Shown here: piece by piece, positions 1 through 5,960 of the stretch
Numbering within the stretch: the stretch's first letter is position 1
Layout of the letters: each line of letters starts with the position of its first letter
NCBI GenBank assembly: GCA_017743585.1
Contig: JAGHYP010000138.1
Coordinates: 1-7,287, forward strand
Direction of reading: 5' to 3'
Length of the DNA: 7,287 nt
Source: Chloroflexota bacterium
Lineage (GTDB): Bacteria; Chloroflexota; Anaerolineae; Aggregatilineales; UBA2796
Notes under the pieces: generated by a model
Seen by the model: only the letters and a program-made list of their open reading frames with translations
Databases searched by the model: none
Told to the model about the DNA's origin: nothing
Translations under genes and position numbers: made by a program

Positions 1-1628
1 TCGTTGTGCAGGCCATAGCCTTTGTGCGCCAATTTTTCATCGAATAGCAGCCGCAAGAAGTGATCGAGCGGCAGGTTCTCGCCATGCTCTAGAGCGGCGC
101 GGTAGCTCTCCAGCCATTCGCGCAGCGCATCGTAGCGCTGCCCGACGCGATAGCCGATCCGCGTTTGCTGCCCGGGCGCCAACTTGGCAAAGGGGGTCAG
201 CGTAGGGCGCAAAATGCCGCTCTCATCACGCTTTTTGTGGTAGACCAGGTCTGCCAAGAGCGCGGCGCGCAGCGGGTCGAGGTCGTCGATCACCAGCGCG
301 AGCGTATCGGCGACGTCTTTCGTCGGCGGCGCGAGGAGCGTGACGTCGTCAAGCCAGTGCGGATGCGCGATCAGGGTCAGCGTGAGCAGGGCGCGCGCGA
401 TCGGCTCGTCCATCAGCGCGCGCGACGGACGATGCGTGAGGACGGGAATGCGAATGCCGCGCAATTGCTCGCGCTGGCGCAGCGCATAGGTCAGCGAGAA
501 GCGCAGCGAATCGTTCAAGAAAGGGGCAACGACCGCGATCTGGCGCGGCGGCACGCCTTGGGCGATCAGCTTGGCGATCTCGTCAGCCACGCCTTCGATC
601 ATCTGCGGGTAAAAGCGCTCGTAGGTGTAGGTCAGCGCAGCGCGCCAGTTGCTCCCTCGCTCGGGCGCAGGCACAAAGCGCGGCGCGAGCGCGCGCTCGA
701 AGGCTGCGGCAAGCGCCGCCACCTCGTCAGACATGACGTGCGAGTTCCTCGCGACTAAGTGTTCATCGCACAGCGCGCGCAATTCGTACGCCGTCTCAGG
801 ATCGGCGCCGAGGAATGTGCGCAAGCCGCCATCGGCGTTGTAGATCAGGAGCGCGCCTTGCACAGATGGCAAGCACAGCGCCAAGAGATCGTGCGTCGCC
901 GGCAGGTCTTCTTCAAGGTTATCCGCCAGCAAGAAATCGAAGCGAGTTTGCAGGAAAGCTCGGAAGGCGGGATCGGAATAGATGTGACGCTGAAACGCCT
1001 CGACCATCAGCGAGAAATCCAGCAGATTGTGCTGCAGGCAATGCGCTCTAAACTCGGCGGCGAGCGCGTATGTGCGCTTGAAGGCTTCGCGTCGGCTTGA
1101 GTCCCGATTGCCCCATGCGTTGCTCAGGCGCTCAGGGATGCGCTCGAGCGGCTCGTTCAGCAGCGCGGCGCGCGTCAAGTTATCCAGCACTTGCGAGATG
1201 ATGCGCGGCGGGGTCACGCGCATCTCGCTCAGCGCGAACTCGCCTTCAGCGATGCGCGGCATGGCGAAGCGCGCCATGAAGTATTGCGCCGTCTCGATGT
1301 TCAAGAAGATCGGCTCGCGGTTCGGATCGGCGCCGAGCGACGCGGCGATCTGCGTCCAATACGCGCTGACCGCCTGCCGCACAAAGCCCGCGAACGTCGT
1401 GATGATCGGCGCGCCGCCGCTGTAGGCGGCGTTGTGCAACGCCAATTGATACGGGCGCGCCATCGGCGCTTGCGGCACTATGATCAGCAGGCGCGAGGGA
1501 TCAACGCCTTGCGCCAGCCACGCCAACATATGCTGCACGGCGTAGGTCGTCTTGCCGCTGCCCGCTATGCCTTCCAAGAACACCTTGCGGAAGAGCAGCG
1601 CCTCATTTGCTGCCACAAATCCAGCCAT
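1..1628 (-). CDS. UvrD-like superfamily 1 helicase-like ATPase, C-terminus beyond window
   Basis: An uninterrupted frame of 542 codons opens at ATG 1628 and leaves the window at its left edge, so the C-terminal part is missing. Residues 20-27 (GIAGSGKT) are a clear Walker A loop, and LLIIVPQ at 47-53 fits the next strand. LLADNLEED at 233-241 sits where UvrD/AddB-type enzymes have the Walker B box (usually DExQ). LRTFLGADP at 269-277 resembles motif III, where Rep/UvrD proteins have an FRGA-like stretch. IAVVAPFLND near 364-373 begins the second RecA-like half. The overall plan recalls AddB/RecB-like DNA repair helicases, which often end in a PD-(D/E)XK nuclease, but that end is not visible. 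The Walker B acid pair is altered (D-N rather than D-E). The start lies about 20 bases after a terminator U-run, with only a weak AGCAGG upstream, so expression needs read-through or an internal promoter. I am fairly sure of the superfamily but not of the subfamily. Confidence 0.75.
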   Translation of the reverse strand, partial: MAGFVAANEALLFRKVFLEGIAGSGKTTYAVQHMLAWLAQGVDPSRLLIIVPQAPMARPYQLALHNAAYSGGAPIITTFAGFVRQAVSAYWTQIAASLGADPNREPIFLNIETAQYFMARFAMPRIAEGEFALSEMRVTPPRIISQVLDNLTRAALLNEPLERIPERLSNAWGNRDSSRREAFKRTYALAAEFRAHCLQHNLLDFSLMVEAFQRHIYSDPAFRAFLQTRFDFLLADNLEEDLPATHDLLALCLPSVQGALLIYNADGGLRTFLGADPETAYELRALCDEHLVARNSHVMSDEVAALAAAFERALAPRFVPAPERGSNWRAALTYTYERFYPQMIEGVADEIAKLIAQGVPPRQIAVVAPFLNDSLRFSLTYALRQREQLRGIRIPVLTHRPSRALMDEPIARALLTLTLIAHPHWLDDVTLLAPPTKDVADTLALVIDDLDPLRAALLADLVYHKKRDESGILRPTLTPFAKLAPGQQTRIGYRVGQRYDALREWLESYRAALEHGENLPLDHFLRLLFDEKLAHKGYGLHN

Positions 1629-1647
1629 GATCGCGCCTGCTTGTGAG

Positions 1648-1686
1648 AAAAAGCGCGCCTCATCGCCGCGCAGAGGATGAGGCGCG
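1648..1686 (-). terminator. Intrinsic terminator after hppA
   Basis: A perfect 10-bp stem (1654-1663 pairs with 1677-1686) with a 13-base loop is followed on the minus strand by one C and then five U (1652-1648). It begins about 11 bases past the hppA stop and ends 20 bases before the helicase start. On the plus strand no U-run follows, so it works only for minus-strand transcripts. Confidence 0.8.
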
Positions 1687-1696
1687 AATTCCGATG

Positions 1697-3508
1697 CTAC
1701 TTGAGCAGTGGCGCCATCACCAGCGAGACAATCGCCAGCAACTTCAGCAGGATGTTCAGAGATGGGCCGGAAGTATCTTTGAACGGATCGCCGACCGTAT
1801 CGCCGACCACTGCCGCCTTATGTGCGTCTGAGCCTTTGCCGCCCAAGTTGCCGCGCTCGATGTACTTCTTCGCGTTATCCCAAGCGCCGCCTGCGTTCGC
1901 CATCAGCACTGCCACCAAGAATGCCACCAGCAGCGAGCCGATCAACATGCCCACAATCGTCTCCGCGCCGAGCAGGCGCTCGAAATCTGTGCCGCGCGCC
2001 AAGCGCGCGCCCAGAATCAGCAGCACGGGCACGGCGACCGCCAACGCGCCCGGCAGAATCATCTGGCGGATCGCGTTATCCGTGCTGATCGCCACGCAGC
2101 GCGCGTAGTCGGGCTTGGCGGTGCCTTCCATCAAGCCTGGGATCTCCCGAAATTGACGCCGCACCTCTACCACCACGCCGCGCGCCGCCTTGCCGACCGC
2201 CGTCATGGTCTGCGCGCTGAACAGCAACGGCAACATGCCGCCTAGCACAAAGCCCGTGATCAGCCGCGCGTCGAGGATGTTGATCTGCCGAATGCCCGTC
2301 ACGCTCACGAACGCCGCGATCAGCGCCAGCGCCGTCATCAGCGCGCTGCCGATGGCGAAGCCCTTGCCGACCGCCGCAGTTGTGTTGCCCAGCGCATCGA
2401 GCGCATCCGTCCGCGCGCGCACTTCACTGCCCATGTGCGACATCTCGGCAATGCCGCCCGCGTTATCGGCGACCGGGCCGTAGGCGTCGGTCGCCAGCGT
2501 GATGCCCAGCGTCGAGAGCATTCCGACCGCCGCGATCGCCACGCCGTACAAGCCGGCCGAGGTGTACGCCGCCAACGTGGCTACGATCACGATCAGCGCA
2601 GGCACAACCACGCTCAGCATGCCCAGCGCAATCCCTTGAATGATCACAATCGCAGGGCCGCCTTCTGAGCTCTCTGCTAGGTGGCGCGTCGGACGATAGT
2701 TATCGCTCGTGAAGTACTCTGTTGAGAAGCCAATTGCCGCGCCTGCCGCCAAGCCCGCAATCGCCGCGACCGCCACGCCGATCCCCAAGTCCAGCAGCAA
2801 CGCCACGACGATCATCAGCACGGCGATGATCGCGCTCGCTGTGTACAATCCGCGCCGCAAGCTGCCCAGCAATTGCCCTTGCGTCGCGCCCTCTTGCGTG
2901 CGCACAAGGAAGGTGCAGCCGATGCTCACGATCAAGCCCAAGCCTGCGATCAGCAGCGGGTAGGCTTGCGCCTCGCGCGATTTGTTCTGGGCGATGCCGA
3001 TGCCAAGCGTATCGCCCGTCGCCGCGACGCCGCTCAGCACCACGATCAAAATGCCGATGCCCAGCAAAGCGAGCGAGACAACAGTCGTCCCCATCACTGA
3101 GCCGCTGGCAAACGCCACGCGCAAGCCGCCATCAAGGCTTTTGGCAGCCGCTTGCGCAGTGCGGCTGTTGGCGCGCACCGCGATCTGCATCCCGAAGAAG
3201 CCCGCCAAGCCCGATGCTAACGCGCCGCTCACGAAGGCTACCACTGTCCACGGGCTCAGGTCGAAGCCTTCTGTGCTGCTCAGCAGCAGCAGCAGCGCGC
3301 TGACCAACACCACGAAGATCGCTACGTAGATGTACTCACGGCGCAGGAACGCCGCCGCGCCTTGCTGCACTGCCCGCGCGATCTCTTGCATCAGGTCAGT
3401 GCCGGCATCTTGTTGCATCACCCATGCGCGCTGACGAAAAGCGAAGACCAAGCCGCCAAGCGCGATGACGGAGACGATCCATCGTGCGTTTTCGACAAAA
3501 AACTCCAT
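1697..3508 (-). CDS. hppA: Membrane-bound (H+ or Na+) pyrophosphatase, lacking the PPi-binding loop segment
   Basis: This 603-residue, highly hydrophobic protein belongs to the ion-pumping membrane pyrophosphatases, which couple PPi hydrolysis to H+ or Na+ export. Family signatures seen: EYFTSDNYRP (264-273), DAYGPVADNAGG (341-352), GNTTAAVGKG (374-383), EVRRQFREIPGLMEGTAKP (448-466), GGAWDNAKK (540-548) and GDTVGDPFKDTSGPS (569-583). Ala378 and Gly381 in the GNTT motif match the K+-dependent subclass; K+-independent enzymes have Lys and Thr there. I count about 14 membrane segments rather than 16. The segment with DVGADLVGKVE and GDNVGD, between transmembrane helices 4 and 7, is absent: SVMGTTVVSLALLGIGI (137-153) leads within about 30 residues to YPLLIAGLG (183-191). 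The protein is therefore shorter than the usual 650-770 residues and probably cannot bind PPi normally. The ATG at 3508 is chosen because AGGAG (3524-3520) lies 11 bases upstream; a GTG in frame at 3571 falls inside a leader hairpin. A dedicated promoter lies upstream and a terminator follows. Confidence 0.9.
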   Translation of the reverse strand: MEFFVENARWIVSVIALGGLVFAFRQRAWVMQQDAGTDLMQEIARAVQQGAAAFLRREYIYVAIFVVLVSALLLLLSSTEGFDLSPWTVVAFVSGALASGLAGFFGMQIAVRANSRTAQAAAKSLDGGLRVAFASGSVMGTTVVSLALLGIGILIVVLSGVAATGDTLGIGIAQNKSREAQAYPLLIAGLGLIVSIGCTFLVRTQEGATQGQLLGSLRRGLYTASAIIAVLMIVVALLLDLGIGVAVAAIAGLAAGAAIGFSTEYFTSDNYRPTRHLAESSEGGPAIVIIQGIALGMLSVVVPALIVIVATLAAYTSAGLYGVAIAAVGMLSTLGITLATDAYGPVADNAGGIAEMSHMGSEVRARTDALDALGNTTAAVGKGFAIGSALMTALALIAAFVSVTGIRQINILDARLITGFVLGGMLPLLFSAQTMTAVGKAARGVVVEVRRQFREIPGLMEGTAKPDYARCVAISTDNAIRQMILPGALAVAVPVLLILGARLARGTDFERLLGAETIVGMLIGSLLVAFLVAVLMANAGGAWDNAKKYIERGNLGGKGSDAHKAAVVGDTVGDPFKDTSGPSLNILLKLLAIVSLVMAPLLK

Positions 3509-3519
3509 CGTCAGAGCTG

Positions 3520-3524
3520 CTCCT
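3520..3524 (-). promoter_or_regulatory. Ribosome binding site of hppA
   Basis: AGGAG on the minus strand lies 11 bases before ATG 3508. It decides the start in favour of this ATG over the in-frame GTG at 3571, giving an N-terminus (MEFFVENARW) that leads straight into the first membrane helix. Confidence 0.65.
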
Positions 3525-3546
3525 GATTGAAGTGCTTGTGCCTCTT

Positions 3547-3571
3547 GTGCAGCCCTGCGCTTGGGCTGCAC
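3547..3571 (-). other. Perfect hairpin in the hppA leader
   Basis: GTGCAGCCC (3547-3555) pairs fully with GGGCTGCAC (3563-3571) around a 7-base loop. It lies in the predicted 5' untranslated region of hppA, about 22 bases ahead of the ribosome binding site. No U-run follows on either strand, so it is not an ordinary terminator. It may affect mRNA stability, pausing or translation; the function is unknown. Confidence 0.55.
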
Positions 3572-3578
3572 GCCGGTT

Positions 3579-3600
3579 CTAGCCGCTTTCTAGTCGCTTT
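3579..3600. repeat. Two-copy 11-bp tandem repeat in the hppA leader
   Basis: CTAGCCGCTTT (3579-3589) is followed directly by CTAGTCGCTTT (3590-3600), with one mismatch. The 11-base period is close to one helical turn. It lies just downstream of the predicted hppA transcription start. It could be a pair of protein-binding half-sites or simply a chance duplication. Confidence 0.45.
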
Positions 3601-3625
3601 GTCCTGCCGGCGTGAGGCCTACAAT

Positions 3626-3654
3626 AATGTACCTGCGCAAAGGTGGGATGTCAA
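3626..3654 (-). promoter_or_regulatory. Sigma70-like promoter of hppA
   Basis: On the minus strand a perfect -35 box TTGACA (3654-3649) is followed after 17 bases by TACATT (3631-3626), four of six matches to TATAAT. Transcription would start near 3619, giving a leader of about 110 bases before hppA. It lies 125 bases past the pheS stop, so hppA can be expressed independently of pheS. Confidence 0.65.
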
Positions 3655-3778
3655 ACGCGCCCGTTGGTCGAGTGCGCTGAGGTCTCTGCCTTCGCAATCC
3701 CTGATTGCCGCTGAGCGCCGCCGAGCTGCGCGAGCGAACATGACTGGTCACTCCGCAGCGCCGCAGGGCGCGCGCGCC

Positions 3779-4804
3779 TCAGAATTGCGTCAGGAAGCGC
3801 ACATCGTTGCTCCAGAAGTAGCGGATATCCGTGATGCCATATTTGAGCATCGTGATGCGCTCTGGGCCCATGCCGAAGGCGAAGCCGCTGAAGCGCGCGG
3901 GGTCGTAGCCGCCGTTGCGCAGCACGGTCGGATGCACCATGCCGCAGCCGGCGATCTCCAGCCAGCCCGTGCCGCTGCACACAGAGCAACCGCGCCCGTC
4001 GCACAGCATGCATTCCACGTCCACTTCCATGCTCGGCTCGGTGAACGGGAAGTATGAGCCGCGGAAGCGCACGCGCCGATCGGCGCCGAACATGCGCCGC
4101 GCGAACGCCGTGATCGTGCCTTTCAGGTCGCTCAGGCGGATGTTCTCGCCGATGGCGAGGCCTTCCACTTGGTTGAATTGAATTTCCTTGCGCGCTGAGA
4201 TCTGCTCGTAGCGGTAGCACATGCCGGGCAAGATGACGCGGATCGGTTTGGGGGCGTAGCGGCGCATGGCGTGAATCTGACCGGGCGAGGTGTGCGTGCG
4301 CAGGATCACGCCGGGCGTGGTGGTGTGAAACGTATCCCACATATCGCGCGCGGGATGATGCTGCGGAATGTTCAGCAACTCGAAGTTGGTCTCATCATCT
4401 TCCACTTCGCGCGTGCGGAAGATTTGGAAGCCCATCTCGCGCCAGATCTCGGCGATCTCGCGCAAGGTGCGCGTGGCAGGATGAATCCCGCCTTGCACAG
4501 GACGGATGCCGGGCAAGGTCACGTCGATGGCGCCGCTCTCCAATTGGCGTGCCAGCTCTTGGTTGCGCACCAGCTCGGCGCGCTGCGCGTAGGCTTGCGC
4601 CAATGCATCGCGAATTTCATTGGCGCGCTTGCCGTAAGCGGCGCGCTCCTCTTTGGGCAGGCTGCCTATGGCGCGCAGCGCCAAGGTCACGGCCCCTTTG
4701 CGCCCCATGTAAGCGCTCTCCCACGCTTCCAGCGCAGCGGAGTCTTTGCTCTCGGCAAGGGCGGCGCTCGCCGTCTGATACAAGCGCTCTAGTTCGTCAA
4801 ACAT
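3779..4804 (-). CDS. pheS: Phenylalanyl-tRNA synthetase alpha subunit
   Basis: This cytoplasmic subunit of the (alpha-beta)2 enzyme charges tRNA-Phe. At 341 residues it has the usual bacterial length. The N-terminal 85 residues or so form the helical tRNA-binding coiled coil. The class II core follows: PGIRPVQGGIHP (98-109), LRTHTSPGQ (168-176), RYEQISARKE (198-207), QVEG (212-215), motif 2 FRGSYFPFTEPSMEVDV (247-263), a cysteine cluster CMLCDGRGCSVC (265-276) seen in many bacterial PheS proteins, GMVHP (288-292), and motif 3 GFAFGMGPERITMLKYGI (307-324). The usual DATH...FHQVEG stretch reads SARKE...FNQVEG, so two His positions are changed. The ATG at 4804 is preferred, but a GTG directly before it at 4807 is equally in reach of AAGGTGA upstream; the difference is one residue. 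The beta subunit gene pheT, which often follows, is not here: the next gene downstream is hppA. Confidence 0.95.
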   Translation of the reverse strand: MFDELERLYQTASAALAESKDSAALEAWESAYMGRKGAVTLALRAIGSLPKEERAAYGKRANEIRDALAQAYAQRAELVRNQELARQLESGAIDVTLPGIRPVQGGIHPATRTLREIAEIWREMGFQIFRTREVEDDETNFELLNIPQHHPARDMWDTFHTTTPGVILRTHTSPGQIHAMRRYAPKPIRVILPGMCYRYEQISARKEIQFNQVEGLAIGENIRLSDLKGTITAFARRMFGADRRVRFRGSYFPFTEPSMEVDVECMLCDGRGCSVCSGTGWLEIAGCGMVHPTVLRNGGYDPARFSGFAFGMGPERITMLKYGITDIRYFWSNDVRFLTQF

Positions 4805-4872
4805 CACCTCAGCTCACCTTGATCTTATGTACCGTGCATCTGTGTAGCGTGCGTGTGTGCAGCCGAGCTTGA

Positions 4873-4878
4873 ATTATA
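4873..4878 (-). promoter_or_regulatory. Probable -10 box of the pheS promoter
   Basis: The minus strand carries a perfect TATAAT (4878-4873), about 68 bases before pheS. No good TTGACA is found 16-18 bases upstream (the sequence there is near AGCTGA), so the promoter may depend on an activator or be weak. The -35 region falls inside an inverted repeat. Confidence 0.5.
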
Positions 4879-4887
4879 GCGATTTTC

Positions 4888-4914
4888 CCGCCTTTTCAGC
4901 TCCTCAAAAGGCGG
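4888..4914. repeat. Perfect 9-bp inverted repeat between divergent promoters
   Basis: CCGCCTTTT (4888-4896) and AAAAGGCGG (4906-4914) are exact inverted copies around a 9-base spacer. There is no terminal U-run on either strand. The repeat overlaps the spacer and -35 position of the pheS promoter and lies 36 bases ahead of the -35 box for the pilin gene. This placement suits an operator for a dimeric regulator; the regulator is unknown. Confidence 0.5.
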
Positions 4915-4949
4915 CGCACGCTGAACTTTCCGCGCACGGTTAGAAAACC

Positions 4950-4979
4950 TTGCCAAGCAACGGCAAAGTGGCGTATGAT
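4950..4979 (+). promoter_or_regulatory. Sigma70-like promoter of the pilin-alaX unit
   Basis: TTGCCA (4950-4955) is followed after 18 bases by TATGAT (4974-4979), five of six matches to TATAAT. Transcription would begin near 4986, leaving about 33 bases before the pilin ATG. It faces away from the pheS promoter. Confidence 0.6.
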
Positions 4980-5018
4980 GAGGCTACTTATCCGCCATTA
5001 GAGCAAGGCAGGTGAATT

Positions 5019-5171
5019 ATGCTATACCTACCGAGAGAGGGCGGTCAAGGGCTGGTTGAGTATGCAATGATCCTTGTTTTTGTGGCAATTGTCATCGTCA
5101 TCATTCTGACCGTCTTCGGCGCAACCGTGGGCAACCTCTATAGCACTATCTCAGGCGCCTTGCCCAGCTAA
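5019..5171 (+). CDS. Flp/Fap-type pilin (small type IVb pilin)
   Basis: This 50-residue frame has the layout of a Flp prepilin: a short leader ending REGG, then QGLVEYA, then a hydrophobic helix of about 20 residues and a short polar tail (GALPS). Cleavage after Gly9 would give a mature chain with Glu at +5 and Tyr at +6, the hallmark of this family, and a 41-residue pilin. Flp pilins are processed by a TadV-type peptidase and assembled by the Tad secretion machinery into thin adhesive fibres; none of those genes is in the window. AGGTGA (5010-5015) gives a good ribosome binding site just before ATG 5019. A promoter lies about 40 bases upstream. The alaX gene follows by 46 bases with no clear terminator, so the two may share a transcript. 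Confidence 0.85.
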   Translation: MLYLPREGGQGLVEYAMILVFVAIVIVIILTVFGATVGNLYSTISGALPS

Positions 5172-5217
5172 GCCCGGTCGCGCGCTTCAGCTCACCTTTG
5201 AGGGCGACACACAGCCG

Positions 5218-5940
5218 ATGACTGAACTGCTCTACGCACAAGATAGCTACATTCAGACCTTCGATGCAGTTGTGAGCGCCGTTGAGGAAGCTGAACACGC
5301 CGTCGTGCTCACTCGGACGGCGTTCTACCCCGGCGGCGGCGGTCAGCCGTGCGATCTCGGCACGCTGATGGTGAACGGCGTGCCGCATCGCGTGCTGAAA
5401 GTCCAAAAACGCGCAGATGGGCAGGTTCTGCATCATCTGGCGCCCGAATCGCCGTTGCCGCCAGTTGGCGCGGCGGTCGTCGGTCAGCTGGATTGGGAGC
5501 GCCGCTACTTGCTGATGCGCACGCACACGGCATTGCACATCTTGAGCGCGGTCATCTTCCGCGATTACGGCGCGCAGGTCACTGGCGGCAACATGGAGCC
5601 GGGCGAAGGTCGCCTTGACTTCGAACTTGAGACGTTGCACAGCGACTTCGTGCGCCGAGTTGAGGCGGCGCTGAACGCTGAAGTCGCGGCGGCGCGCCCG
5701 ATCAGCGTGCGCATCTTGCCGCGCGAAGAGGCTTTCCAAATCCCTGACCTGATCCGCACCAAGGTCAACTTGCTGCCGCCGAACCTCAGCCATGTGCGCG
5801 TGGTGAGCATCGAAGGTCTGGATGTGCAAGCCGATGGCGGCACGCACGTGCGCAACACAGCTGAGGTCGGCACGATTCGCGTCAGCGATTACAAGAGCAA
5901 AGGCAGGCTGAACAAGCGCATTTACATCAGCTTAGCTTAG
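5218..5940 (+). CDS. AlaX-type alanyl-tRNA editing protein
   Basis: This 240-residue protein resembles the free-standing editing domain of alanyl-tRNA synthetase, which removes Ser or Gly wrongly attached to tRNA-Ala. TRTAFYPGGGGQPCDLG (32-48) is the glycine-rich start of the editing fold. HTALH (103-107) is the HxxxH zinc motif. GGNMEPGEGRLDF (123-135) and DGGTHVRNTAEVG (206-218) complete the site. The length and the N-terminal beta domain suggest the AlaX-M type. The fourth zinc ligand is usually Cys (CGGTH) but here is Asp206. ATG 5218 has no strong ribosome binding site (GAGG is about 16 bases upstream), so translation may depend on the preceding pilin gene. The stop codon lies within an AGCTT repeat tract, and the next gene, on the opposite strand, ends only 20 bases further on. 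Confidence 0.9.
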   Translation: MTELLYAQDSYIQTFDAVVSAVEEAEHAVVLTRTAFYPGGGGQPCDLGTLMVNGVPHRVLKVQKRADGQVLHHLAPESPLPPVGAAVVGQLDWERRYLLMRTHTALHILSAVIFRDYGAQVTGGNMEPGEGRLDFELETLHSDFVRRVEAALNAEVAAARPISVRILPREEAFQIPDLIRTKVNLLPPNLSHVRVVSIEGLDVQADGGTHVRNTAEVGTIRVSDYKSKGRLNKRIYISLA

Positions 5941-5953
5941 CTTAGAGCTTAGC
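5929..5953. repeat. AGCTT short tandem repeat at the 3' end of alaX
   Basis: Three direct copies of AGCTT (5929-5943) are followed by AG and a fourth copy (5946-5950). The alaX stop TAG (5938-5940) is part of the tract. It fills most of the space between the two convergent genes, and no terminator hairpin with a U-run is seen. Confidence 0.6.
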
Positions 5954-5960
5954 AGCGCGC

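Noticed and set aside
165..1646. Several plus-strand open frames opposite the helicase
   Set aside because: They are Arg/Gln/Ala-rich antisense translations with no recognisable motif, while the minus strand has one unbroken frame with a Walker A motif and UvrD-like order.
1677..3329. Plus-strand open frames opposite hppA
   Set aside because: They are short and low in complexity, and they lie entirely over a conserved membrane protein gene.
3547..3571. The hairpin as the terminator of pheS
   Set aside because: It lies over 200 bases past the pheS stop and downstream of the hppA promoter, and it has no U-run on either strand.
3509..3571. Upstream GTG extension of hppA
   Set aside because: The extension of 21 residues is hydrophilic and unlike the family, and the in-frame ATG at 3508 has a proper ribosome binding site.
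3527..4057. Plus-strand 176-codon frame across the pheS end and hppA leader
   Set aside because: It overlaps strongly conserved pheS coding sequence and the hppA promoter; the translation has no family features.
4888..4914. The inverted repeat as an intrinsic terminator
   Set aside because: The T/A runs are inside the arms next to the loop, not after the stem, and no gene ends toward it.
5146..5847. Long minus-strand frame opposite alaX and overlapping the pilin end
   Set aside because: The plus strand encodes a clear AlaX protein with its zinc motif; the opposite frame is a shadow.
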